This document shows positions 25,682-33,205 of a DNA stretch of 60,550 nucleotides, one piece after another. The notes below the pieces were generated by a model that was not told the origin of the DNA, searched no databases, and saw only the letters and a list, made by a program, of their open reading frames with translations. Source of the DNA: Actinomycetes bacterium (GTDB taxonomy: Bacteria; Actinomycetota; Actinomycetes; Mycobacteriales; Mycobacteriaceae); the NCBI GenBank assembly GCA_023404955.1, contig JAEXZY010000161.1, forward strand, positions 1 through 60,550. The letters run 5' to 3'. The translations under genes and the position numbers were made by a program. The first letter of the stretch is position 1; each line of letters starts with the position of its first letter.

Positions 25682-26330
25682 CTTCGAGCGCCGCCTTCAA
25701 CTGTGCCGCCGCGGCCCGCGGATCGTCGGCGGCGGTGATGGCGCGGACGACGACGATGCGGCGCGCGCCGGCCTCGAGCACCTCCGGCAGCCGATCGGCG
25801 TCGATCCCCCCGATCGCGAACCACGGCTTGGCGGGATTCAGCGCGGCGGTCGCGCGGACCAGGTCGAGGCCGGGCGCGGGCCGGCCGGGTTTGGTCGGCG
25901 TCGGCCAGCACGGCCCGACACAGAAGTAGTCGACGGGCTCGGTGAGCGCCGCCTGCACCTGGTCGAGGTCGTGGGTGGAGCGCCCGACGGTGCCCGAGAA
26001 GATCTGCCGGGCCACCGGCAGCGGCAGGTCGTCCTGGCCCAGGTGCAGCACGTCGGCATGCGCTGCGACCGCGACGTCGGCGCGGTCGTTGACCGCGACC
26101 AGAGCGTCGTGGCGGCGCGCGGCGTCGGCGAGCACCTCCAGCGCCGCCAGTTCTTCGCGGGCCTCCAGGGGACCGAACTGCCGTTCGCCCGGCGACCCCT
26201 TGTCGCGCAGCTGGATGATGTCGACGCCGCCGGCCAGCGCGGCATCGGCGAACTCTGCGAGGTCCCCGCGCTCCCGGCGGGCGTCGGTGCACAGGTACAG
26301 CCGTGAATCAGAAATCGTGGCATCACGCAC
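25671..26330 (-). CDS. thiE: Thiamine-phosphate synthase
   Basis: A 219-residue TIM-barrel enzyme joining HMP-PP and HET-P to thiamine monophosphate. Visible are VDIIQLRDKG, VNDRADVAVAAHADVLHLGQDDLP (diphosphate/Mg site), GRSTHD, VGPCWPTPTKPGRPAPGL and FAIGGID. The GTG start at 26330 gives the expected length (222 aa in M. tuberculosis); the continuous frame to 27470 is the antisense of thiO. It is divergent from thiO. The riboswitch in the shared spacer points the other way, so thiE appears not to be under that switch. Confidence 0.95.
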   Translation of the reverse strand: MRDATISDSRLYLCTDARRERGDLAEFADAALAGGVDIIQLRDKGSPGERQFGPLEAREELAALEVLADAARRHDALVAVNDRADVAVAAHADVLHLGQDDLPLPVARQIFSGTVGRSTHDLDQVQAALTEPVDYFCVGPCWPTPTKPGRPAPGLDLVRATAALNPAKPWFAIGGIDADRLPEVLEAGARRIVVVRAITAADDPRAAAAQLKAALEATG

Positions 26331-26383
26331 ACTGCGAACCGTAGCGCCCCCGCGACGTAGGCTGGTGGGCGACAAGACCGACC

Positions 26384-26472
26384 ACACGGGAGTCCCGGGA
26401 ACGGGGACTGAGAGTGAGCCCGCCGGCTCTGACCGTCGCACCTGATCCGGGTCATGCCGGCGATAGGGAGTA
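26384..26472 (+). ncRNA. TPP riboswitch (THI element) of thiOSG
   Basis: The conserved blocks of the thiamine pyrophosphate aptamer occur in order: ACGGGAGTCCC (P1/P2 5'), GGGGACTGAGAGTG (CUGAGA pyrimidine-sensing loop) and ACCTGATCCGGGTCATGCC (pyrophosphate-sensing arm), then GATAGGGAG closing P1. The GGGAG of the closing strand is also the Shine-Dalgarno of thiO, 7 bases from its ATG. Ligand binding would therefore hide the ribosome site directly, giving translational repression by TPP. Confidence 0.93.
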
Positions 26473-26477
26473 TGTGA

Positions 26478-27494
26478 ATGCCCGACCCCCAGCGGCTCGC
26501 CGTCATCGGCGGCGGCGTCATCGGCCTCGCCATCGCGCGACGTGCCGCCCAGGACGGCTGGCGGGTGCGGGTGCACCGGACCGGCACCCCCGGCGCCTCC
26601 TGGGTGGCCGGCGGCATGCTCGCCCCACACAGTGAGGGGTGGCCCGGCGAGGAACGACTGCTCCAGATCGGCCTGGCCTCTCTGGCGCTCTGGCGCGATG
26701 GCTTCCTCGACGGCCTGCCGCCCGAGGTGGTCACCGCCCGGGAGTCGCTGGTGGTCGCCGTGGACCGCGGTGATGCCGCCGACCTCAGAACGGTCGGCGA
26801 CTGGCTCTCCGCCCAAGGCCACCCCGTCACCCCGACCACGTCGGCCCGTGACATCGAACCCCTTCTGGCGCAGACGATTCGGCACGGCTTCATCGCCGAG
26901 ACCGAGCTCGCCGTCGACAACCGTGGCGTGGTCGACGGGCTGGCCGCGCACTGCGAACGGCTCGGTGTCCAGTGGGCGGCGCCGGTCAGCGCGCTGACCG
27001 AGGTGCGCGACGCCGACGCCGTCGTGATCGCCAACGGCATCGACGCGCCGACGCTGTGGCCCGGCCTGCCCATCAGGCCGGTCAAGGGTGAGGTACTGCG
27101 GTTGCGTTGGCGCCGCGGCTGCCTGCCGATTCCATCGCGGGTGGTGCGGGCCCGCGTGCACGGCCGGCAGGTCTACCTGGTGCCCCGCGCCGACGGCGTG
27201 GTGGTGGGCGCCACCCAGTACGAGCACGGGCGCGACACCGCGCCGACGGTGACCGGCGTGCGCGAGCTGCTCGACGACGCCTGCGAGGTGATGCCGGCGC
27301 TCGGTGAGTACGAGCTGGCCGAATGCGCCGCCGGCCTGCGCCCGATGACCGAAGACAACGTGCCGCTCGTCGGCAGGCTCGACGAGCGCACCCTGGTGGC
27401 CGCCGGCCACGGCCGATCGGGATTCCTGCTCGCACCGTGGACCGCTGACACCATCGCCGCCGAACTGCAAGTGCGGGAAGGAGTGACGACGTGA
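26478..27494 (+). CDS. thiO: Glycine oxidase ThiO
   Basis: A 338-residue FAD-dependent oxidase of the DAAO family that makes dehydroglycine for the thiazole ring of thiamine in aerobes. It has an N-terminal Rossmann motif VIGGGVIGLAIA, ASWVAGGMLAPHSE (FAD/substrate region), VKGEVLRLR and a C-terminal AAGHGRSGFLLAPWTA FAD block. It is the first gene of thiO-thiS-thiG behind the TPP riboswitch and overlaps thiS by 4 bp. Confidence 0.95.
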   Translation: MPDPQRLAVIGGGVIGLAIARRAAQDGWRVRVHRTGTPGASWVAGGMLAPHSEGWPGEERLLQIGLASLALWRDGFLDGLPPEVVTARESLVVAVDRGDAADLRTVGDWLSAQGHPVTPTTSARDIEPLLAQTIRHGFIAETELAVDNRGVVDGLAAHCERLGVQWAAPVSALTEVRDADAVVIANGIDAPTLWPGLPIRPVKGEVLRLRWRRGCLPIPSRVVRARVHGRQVYLVPRADGVVVGATQYEHGRDTAPTVTGVRELLDDACEVMPALGEYELAECAAGLRPMTEDNVPLVGRLDERTLVAAGHGRSGFLLAPWTADTIAAELQVREGVTT

Positions 27495-27688
27495 GAGTGA
27501 CCGTCAACGACAAGTCCGTGGAGGTCGACGGCGAGGTCACCGTGGCCGCGCTGCTGAACCGTTTGGGCTACCCGGAGAAGGGCATTGCGGTGGCCGTGGA
27601 CTGGGCGGTGATCCCCCGGTCACAGTGGGACACCGAATTGACCGAAGGAGCGAAGATCGACGTGGTGACGGCGGTGCAGGGTGGTTGA
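27491..27688 (+). CDS. thiS: Sulfur carrier protein ThiS
   Basis: A 65-residue ubiquitin-like protein ending in the required Gly-Gly (VTAVQGG). Its C-terminus is adenylated and thiocarboxylated to deliver sulfur for thiazole synthesis. It starts with GTG and overlaps thiO by 4 bp and thiG by 8 bp, which indicates tight coupling with the enzyme it serves. Confidence 0.96.
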   Translation: MRVTVNDKSVEVDGEVTVAALLNRLGYPEKGIAVAVDWAVIPRSQWDTELTEGAKIDVVTAVQGG

Positions 27689-28442
27689 TACCGGGAAATT
27701 GAGCATCGCGGGCCGCGAGTTCGGGTCACGGCTGATCCTGGGCACCGGAGGGGCGGCCAACCTCGCGGTGCTCGAGGAGGCGCTGGTGGCGTCGGAGACC
27801 GAGCTGACCACCGTGGCGATGCGCCGGGTGGACGCCGACGGCGGCACGGGGGTGCTCGATCTGCTGACGCGGCTGGGCATCACGCCGCTGCCGAACACCG
27901 CGGGCTGCCGCGGCGCCGCCGAAGCCGTGATGACCGCGCAGCTGGCCCGGGAAGCGCTGCAGACCAACTGGGTCAAGCTCGAGGTGATCGCCGATGAGCG
28001 CACCCTGCTGCCCGATGCCATCGAATTGGTAAGGGCTGCAGAGCAATTGGTCGACGATGGCTTCGTCGTGCTGCCCTACACCAACGACGACCCGGTGCTG
28101 GCGCGCCGGCTGGAGGACACCGGCTGCGCCGCCGTGATGCCGCTCGGGTCGCCGATCGGCACGGGGTTGGGAATCGCCAACCCGCACCACATCGAGATGA
28201 TCGTCGACCGCGCGTCGGTGCCGGTGATCCTCGACGCGGGCATCGGCACCGCCAGCGATGCGACGCTGGCGATGGAGCTGGGCTGCGACGCCGTGTTGTT
28301 GGCGACGGCCGTGACCCGCGCTGCGGACCCGGCGGCGATGGCGTCGGCGATGTCGGCGGCGGTGCGGGCGGGCTACCTGGCGAGGCGCGCCGGCCGCATC
28401 CCGAAGCGGTTCTGGGCGCAGGCCTCCAGCCCCGCCTTATGA
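27681..28442 (+). CDS. thiG: Thiazole synthase ThiG
   Basis: A 253-residue TIM-barrel enzyme condensing 1-deoxyxylulose 5-phosphate, dehydroglycine and ThiS thiocarboxylate to thiazole phosphate. Visible are GREFGSRLILGTGG, LPNTAGCRGAAEAV, NWVKLEVIAD (the imine-forming Lys), VMPLGSPIGTGLGI and VILDAGIGTASDA. It starts with GTG inside the thiS end. The stop overlaps the next gene (ATGA), so the SGNH hydrolase gene may share the TPP-controlled transcript. Confidence 0.96.
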   Translation: MVDTGKLSIAGREFGSRLILGTGGAANLAVLEEALVASETELTTVAMRRVDADGGTGVLDLLTRLGITPLPNTAGCRGAAEAVMTAQLAREALQTNWVKLEVIADERTLLPDAIELVRAAEQLVDDGFVVLPYTNDDPVLARRLEDTGCAAVMPLGSPIGTGLGIANPHHIEMIVDRASVPVILDAGIGTASDATLAMELGCDAVLLATAVTRAADPAAMASAMSAAVRAGYLARRAGRIPKRFWAQASSPAL

Positions 28443-29212
28443 CAGCCACAGCCCCGAGGTACGTGGCGTTGGGCAGTTCGATGGCTGCCGGGCCCGGCAT
28501 CCAGCCGCGCGTCGCGGGCTCGCCCCGCCCGGCGGCCCGCTCGGCCCGCAACTATGCGCACCTGGTGGCTGCGGCACGGGGATACGACCTCGTCGACGTC
28601 ACCTACTCGGGGGCGACGACCGCGCACATCCTGTCCGACGAGCAGCGCGGCGCCCCGCCCCAAGCCGACGCGCTCGACGGATCCGAAGCACTGGTCACGA
28701 TCACGATCGGCGGCAACGACATCGGCTACGTGCCGATGCTGTTCGCCGCCGGGTTGCCCCGGGCTGTCCGCGCGATCCCGGTACTGGGCGGCCGCCTGCG
28801 TGGGCTGCTGAACCCGGCCGAGCGGTACCTCGCGCTCGACGCGGTGGCTGCCGCCCTGGTCGAAGTGGGCCGGACGGTTCGGCAGCGTTCGCCGCATGCG
28901 ACGGTGCTGTTCGTCGACTACCTGACACTGCTGCCGCCCACCGGCGGGTCCGCTCCGCCGCTGCGCGATCAGGACGTGGCGTTGGGCCGCCACGTCGCGG
29001 GGGAGCTGGAGCGGTTGACCGCCGAGGCCGCCGCGACCACGGGTTGCGGGCTGGTGAGGGCCGGTGCGGTCAGTCGCGAGCACCACGCGTGGTCAGCCGA
29101 TCCGTGGACCACCCGGTTCGGCTGGCCGGTGCCGCGCAGGCCTGCGCCGCTGCACCCGAACGCCGCCGGAATGCGCGCGGTGGCCGACCTCGTGCTCGAT
29201 GCGTTGGTCTGA
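28439..29212 (+). CDS. SGNH/GDSL-type hydrolase
   Basis: A 257-residue SGNH-fold esterase or lipase-like protein. Block I is ALGSSMAAGPG (Ser nucleophile; GSS in place of GDS, as is usual in the mycobacterial branch). The Gly of block II is not clear, block III is GGNDIGY, and block V LHPNAAGM holds the catalytic His. No signal peptide, so it is probably cytosolic. It overlaps thiG by ATGA, though nothing links its activity to thiamine. In M. tuberculosis thiG is followed by lpqL, so this gene and the next two look like an insertion. Confidence 0.85.
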   Translation: MTATAPRYVALGSSMAAGPGIQPRVAGSPRPAARSARNYAHLVAAARGYDLVDVTYSGATTAHILSDEQRGAPPQADALDGSEALVTITIGGNDIGYVPMLFAAGLPRAVRAIPVLGGRLRGLLNPAERYLALDAVAAALVEVGRTVRQRSPHATVLFVDYLTLLPPTGGSAPPLRDQDVALGRHVAGELERLTAEAAATTGCGLVRAGAVSREHHAWSADPWTTRFGWPVPRRPAPLHPNAAGMRAVADLVLDALV

Positions 29213-29222
29213 CACCCCGCTG

Positions 29223-29277
29223 TTGACATGATGTCGAGTTTCTCAACACCCTGTTGACCGCGTCGACATGATGTTGA
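29223..29277. promoter_or_regulatory. EthR-like 55-bp operator with three evenly spaced dyads
   Basis: Three dyads are centred at 29230 (TTGACAT-G-ATGTCGA), 29250 (TCAACA-CCC-TGTTGA) and 29270 (TCGACAT-G-ATGTTGA), each 20 bp from the next, so on one face of the helix. The block is 55 bp long and ends 12 bp before the EthA-like ATG. Length, TGTTGA/TCGACA words and position resemble the ethA-ethR operator of M. tuberculosis as I recall it. A -10-like TTTACA follows at 29282. Confidence 0.65.
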
Positions 29278-29289
29278 TAGCTTTACATC

Positions 29290-30759
29290 ATGAGTGAATT
29301 TGTCGACGTCGTCATCGTCGGAGCCGGGATCTCCGGCATCAGCGCCGCCTGGCACCTCCAGCAGAACTGCCCGGGCAAGAACTATGTGATCCTCGAGCGG
29401 CGGGAGAAGCTCGGCGGCACCTGGGACCTCTTCAAGTACCCGGGCATCCGGTCGGACTCCGACATGTACACCCTCGGCTTCCACTTCAAGCCGTGGGCCA
29501 CCGACCAGATGATCGCCGACGGCCCGTCGATCTGGAACTACCTCAACGAGGCCGCCACCGAGAACGGCATCGCCGAGCACATCCGCTACGGCCAGCGCGT
29601 CACCGCGGCCAACTGGTCCGACGAGCACAGCCGGTGGGAGCTGACCATCGAGCGAGACGGCGAGACGGTCGAACTGCACACCGGATTCCTGTGGGCCTGC
29701 AGCGGCTACTACAACTACGACCAGGGCTTCTCGCCCGAGTTTCCCGGCGCCGAGAACTTCACCGGCACCATCGTGCACCCCCAGCACTGGCCGGAGGACT
29801 TGGACTACCAGGGCAAGAACGTCGTCGTGATCGGCAGCGGGGCCACCGCGATCACGCTGATCCCCGCGCTCATCGACAGCGGCGCGGGCCACGTCACGAT
29901 GTTGCAGCGCACCCCCACCTACATCGGCTCGCTGCCCGACAAGGACCCTTTCGCCGCCCGCGCCTACCGGATGCTGCCGGAGAAGGCCGCCTACACCGCG
30001 GTGCGCTGGAAGGCGATCCTGCAGGCCACCGCGCAGTACCAACTCGCGCGCACCCTGCCCAACGTGTTCCGGAAAGCGTTGCGCACCATGGCCGAACGTC
30101 GACTGCCCGAGGGCTTCGACTACGACCGGCACTTCGCGCCCGACTACAAGCCGTGGGACCAGCGGGTGTGCCTGGCGCCCAACGGCGATCTGTTCAAGAC
30201 GATCCGCAAGGGCAAGGCCGATGTCGTCACGGATGTGATCGACCACTTCACCGCCGATGGCATCGCTCTGAAGTCCGGCCAGGAGATCAAGGCCGACATC
30301 ATCATCACGGCAACGGGTTTGAACGTGCAGTTCTTCGGCGGCGCGCAGGTGTTGCGCAACGGTGAGCCCCAGGATCTGTCGAAGTCGGTGGCCTACAAGG
30401 GGTTGATGCTCTCGGGTCTGCCGAACGTGGCGTTCACGTTCGGCTACACCAACGCATCGTGGACCCTCAAAGCCGACCTGACCTCGGAGTACGTCAGCCG
30501 GCTTCTGGAGTACATGGACAGCCGCGGGTACGACACCGTCGTGCCGCGCGACCCCGCCCCCGATGTCGAGGAACTGCCGTTCGTCGACCTGACGTCGGGC
30601 TACATCAAGCGTGCGCTGGATCAGCTGCCGAAGTCGGGATCGAAGTCGCCGTGGCGGCTCAAGCAGAACTACCTCGTGGATCTGCGGGTCATCCGCAACG
30701 GCAAGATCGACGACGGCACGCTGGAGTTCAGCAAGCAGCGGGCACTCGCGTCGGCGTGA
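29290..30759 (+). CDS. EthA-like Baeyer-Villiger flavin monooxygenase
   Basis: A 489-residue class B flavoprotein monooxygenase, the same length as M. tuberculosis EthA and very close in sequence across its span as I recall it (for example GGTWDLFKYPGIRSDSDMYT, IVHPQHWPEDLDYQ, TNASWTLKADL). It has an FAD motif GAGISGISAAW at the N-terminus, the BVMO fingerprint FTGTIVHPQHW and an NADPH motif VIGSGATAI. EthA-type enzymes oxidise ketones and thioamide prodrugs. Whether this is the orthologue or a paralogue cannot be decided here, because no ethR lies next to it. An EthR-like operator precedes the gene. Confidence 0.9.
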   Translation: MSEFVDVVIVGAGISGISAAWHLQQNCPGKNYVILERREKLGGTWDLFKYPGIRSDSDMYTLGFHFKPWATDQMIADGPSIWNYLNEAATENGIAEHIRYGQRVTAANWSDEHSRWELTIERDGETVELHTGFLWACSGYYNYDQGFSPEFPGAENFTGTIVHPQHWPEDLDYQGKNVVVIGSGATAITLIPALIDSGAGHVTMLQRTPTYIGSLPDKDPFAARAYRMLPEKAAYTAVRWKAILQATAQYQLARTLPNVFRKALRTMAERRLPEGFDYDRHFAPDYKPWDQRVCLAPNGDLFKTIRKGKADVVTDVIDHFTADGIALKSGQEIKADIIITATGLNVQFFGGAQVLRNGEPQDLSKSVAYKGLMLSGLPNVAFTFGYTNASWTLKADLTSEYVSRLLEYMDSRGYDTVVPRDPAPDVEELPFVDLTSGYIKRALDQLPKSGSKSPWRLKQNYLVDLRVIRNGKIDDGTLEFSKQRALASA

Positions 30760-30783
30760 GGCCTTCGGCGTAGATTTCTCCGC

Positions 30784-31683
30784 GTGACCGACGCGCAGCG
30801 GCTGACCTTCGAGCTCGACCATCTGAAGGTCAGCGCGCTGGCGTGGGGTCCCGACGACGGTCGGTTGGTGCTGTGTCTGCACGGTTTTCCCGACAGCGCG
30901 TGGGGCTGGCGAAAGTTCGCCCGGCTGCTGGCTGCGCGCGGGATGCGCGTGGTCGCGCCGTTCTCGCGCGGCTATGCGCCCACCGGCCCGGCCCCGGACG
31001 GGGACTACCACATCGGGGCGCTGATGGACGACGCGCTCGCGGTGCACCGCGCGCTCGGGGCGCCCGCCGACGCGGTGGTGATCGGCCATGACTGGGGCGC
31101 GTTCACCGCAGCTGCGTTAGCCGCCCACCCCGAGTCCCCGTTCGCCGCGCACATCACGATGGCGGTCGCGCCGATCGGCGCGGTCAACCGCGCTCGCGGC
31201 GACGTCACTCGGCAGCTGCAGCAGCTGCCGAGGCAACTGCGCAAGAGCTGGTACATCATCTTCTTCCAGCTGCCCGGCGCACCTGAACGCGTGCTGCCGC
31301 AGGTCATCCGCCGCCTGTGGCGGGACTGGGGCCCGCCGGGGTTCGACACCGACGCCGAGCTCGAGGCTGCGCTCGAGGCGCTGCCCAGCGGGGCGCACCG
31401 ACGTGCGGCACTGGGCTACTACCGGGCGCTGGTCCGCCCGGGCGCACCGCAGGCGCGGTACGCCGACCTCCACCGATACCGCTTCGATCTGCCGCGCGTC
31501 CCGATCCTGCATCTTCAGGGCGCGCAGGACGGCGCGATGCTGGTGGACTACGCCGAGGCGATCCGCGACGTGCTGCCCGCCGGGAGCGCCGTCGTCACGC
31601 TGCCGTCGGCAGGCCACTTCCTCCAGATCGAGGAGCCGCAGCTGGCCGCCGACGCGGTCCTGGAGCATTTGGGCGCGCGCTAA
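30784..31683 (+). CDS. Alpha/beta hydrolase (epoxide hydrolase / haloalkane dehalogenase type)
   Basis: A 299-residue alpha/beta hydrolase with the oxyanion motif HGFPDSAW and nucleophile elbow GHDWGA. The nucleophile is Asp, so epoxide hydrolase or dehalogenase chemistry fits better than esterase chemistry. The His is in SAGHFLQIEEP. The start is GTG. It lies 24 bp after the monooxygenase gene and is probably in the same transcript: the monooxygenase would generate esters or lactones and the hydrolase would process a related product (inference). Confidence 0.85.
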   Translation: MTDAQRLTFELDHLKVSALAWGPDDGRLVLCLHGFPDSAWGWRKFARLLAARGMRVVAPFSRGYAPTGPAPDGDYHIGALMDDALAVHRALGAPADAVVIGHDWGAFTAAALAAHPESPFAAHITMAVAPIGAVNRARGDVTRQLQQLPRQLRKSWYIIFFQLPGAPERVLPQVIRRLWRDWGPPGFDTDAELEAALEALPSGAHRRAALGYYRALVRPGAPQARYADLHRYRFDLPRVPILHLQGAQDGAMLVDYAEAIRDVLPAGSAVVTLPSAGHFLQIEEPQLAADAVLEHLGAR

Positions 31684-31693
31684 CGTGGTGCGG

Positions 31694-33205
31694 GTGACCC
31701 CCACCCGATTGCGGCTGGCGATCCTGCTCGCCGTCGCACTGATGGTCGGCGGCGGATGCAGCCGCGACAGCCGGCCCGATCCCGTCCCGTCTCCTTCCCC
31801 GTCCGCCGACGCGGGCGCGGCGGTCCGGTTCGCCGACGAGTTGGCCCGCAAGGTCACCGTCGACGCGACGATGGCGCACCTGCAAGCGCTGCAGGACATC
31901 GCCAACGCGAACGGCGGGAACCGGGCGCTGGGCACCGCAGGGTACTCCGCCAGCGTGGACTACGTAGCGAAAACGTTGCGCGACAAGGGGTTCGACGTGG
32001 ACACCCCCGAGTTCGACGTCCGGCTGCCGTTCGCCGACGCGCCGAAGCTCACCGTCGCCGGTGCAGACGTCACCGCTCGGCCCCTCGAGTACACCGCCGG
32101 CGCGCCCGGCGCCGGAGTCTCCGGGCCGATCGTCGCGGCGCGCGTCGAGGACAGCCCGGGCTGCACGGCGCAGGACTACGACGGGCTACCGACCCAGGGC
32201 GCCGTCGTCGTCGTCGACCGCGGCTCCTGCCCGTTCGGGGAGAAGCAGACCGCCGCCGCATCCCGCGGTGCCGTCGCGCTGATCGTGGTGAACAACGACG
32301 ACGGTGAGGTCACCGGCGGGACTCTGGGGGAGGACACGGACGTCAAGATCCCGGTCATCAGCGTCGCCAAGGCCGAGGGCCCGCGGTTGAGGGAGGCAGC
32401 CGGTGATCCGGCCACCATCCGGATGAACGCCGGGGTGCGAACCGAGAAGACCCGCAACGTGATCGCACAGACCAAGACCGGCTCCACCAAAGACGTCGTG
32501 ATGGTCGGTTCTCATCTGGACAGCGTGCCGGAGGGTCCCGGGATAAACGACAACGGCTCCGGCACCGCTGCGGTCCTGGAAACGGCTCTGCAGCTGGGTA
32601 GTTCGCCACAGGTCGTCAACGCGGTGCGGTTCGCGTTCTGGGGCGCCGAAGAGGAGGGCCTGCTCGGCTCCTACAACTACGTCAACTCCCTGGATGTGGA
32701 CCAGCTCAAGGACATCGCGCTCTATCTGAACTTCGACATGCTGGGCTCGCCCAACCCGGGGTACTTCACCTACGACGGTGACCAGTCGACGGCCCTCGGC
32801 AACGGGGCTGTCCCGCGGGTACCCGAAGGGTCGGCCGGGATCGAGCGCGCCCTGGTCGGCTACCTGGACAGTGCCGGAAAGCAGGGCGAGGACACGTCGT
32901 TCGACGGGCGGTCGGACTACGACGCGTTCACCCGCGCGGGTGTGCCGTCGGGCGGGCTGTTCTCGGGCGCGGAGGAGAAGATGACCGCCGACCAGGCCAA
33001 GCTGTGGGGCGGTCAGGCCGACCAGCCGTTCGATCCGAACTATCACAAGGCGTCCGACACTCTCGATCGCATCGACCGCACCGCGATGGGGATCAACGGC
33101 AGCGGCGTCGGCTACGCGGTGGGCCTGTACGCGCAGGATCAGCGCGGCCGCAACGGAATTCCGGTGCACGACGACCGGACCCGCCACATCCTGCGCGAGT
33201 CATGA
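31694..33205 (+). CDS. lpqL: LpqL, M28-family aminopeptidase lipoprotein
   Basis: A protein of about 503 residues with an N-terminal signal and lipidation Cys (ALMVGGGCS; the -3 residue Gly is not ideal for a lipobox), a PA domain and an M28 zinc peptidase domain. Zinc and catalytic residues are complete: GSHLDS, NDNGSG, FWGAEEEGLLGS (base Glu then ligand Glu), NFDMLGSPN and NYHKASDT. It matches M. tuberculosis LpqL along its length, including the end RNGIPVHDDRTRH. Three in-frame GTGs (31685, 31688, 31694) could start it; the last gives the cleanest signal peptide. It overlaps the paralogue by ATGA. Confidence 0.92.
   Translation: MTPTRLRLAILLAVALMVGGGCSRDSRPDPVPSPSPSADAGAAVRFADELARKVTVDATMAHLQALQDIANANGGNRALGTAGYSASVDYVAKTLRDKGFDVDTPEFDVRLPFADAPKLTVAGADVTARPLEYTAGAPGAGVSGPIVAARVEDSPGCTAQDYDGLPTQGAVVVVDRGSCPFGEKQTAAASRGAVALIVVNNDDGEVTGGTLGEDTDVKIPVISVAKAEGPRLREAAGDPATIRMNAGVRTEKTRNVIAQTKTGSTKDVVMVGSHLDSVPEGPGINDNGSGTAAVLETALQLGSSPQVVNAVRFAFWGAEEEGLLGSYNYVNSLDVDQLKDIALYLNFDMLGSPNPGYFTYDGDQSTALGNGAVPRVPEGSAGIERALVGYLDSAGKQGEDTSFDGRSDYDAFTRAGVPSGGLFSGAEEKMTADQAKLWGGQADQPFDPNYHKASDTLDRIDRTAMGINGSGVGYAVGLYAQDQRGRNGIPVHDDRTRHILRES

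Noticed and set aside
26331..27470. N-terminal extension of thiE to 27470
   Set aside because: The extra 380 residues are antisense to thiO and cross the TPP riboswitch. ThiE homology begins right after GTG 26330.
28439..29212. Loss of the GDS motif (GSS) in the SGNH hydrolase as a defect
   Set aside because: The nucleophilic Ser, block III GGND and the C-terminal His are all present; GSS is common in the mycobacterial branch.
28969..31089. 706-aa minus-strand frame opposite the EthA-like gene
   Set aside because: It covers the antisense of three supported genes and the operator. No domain is visible.
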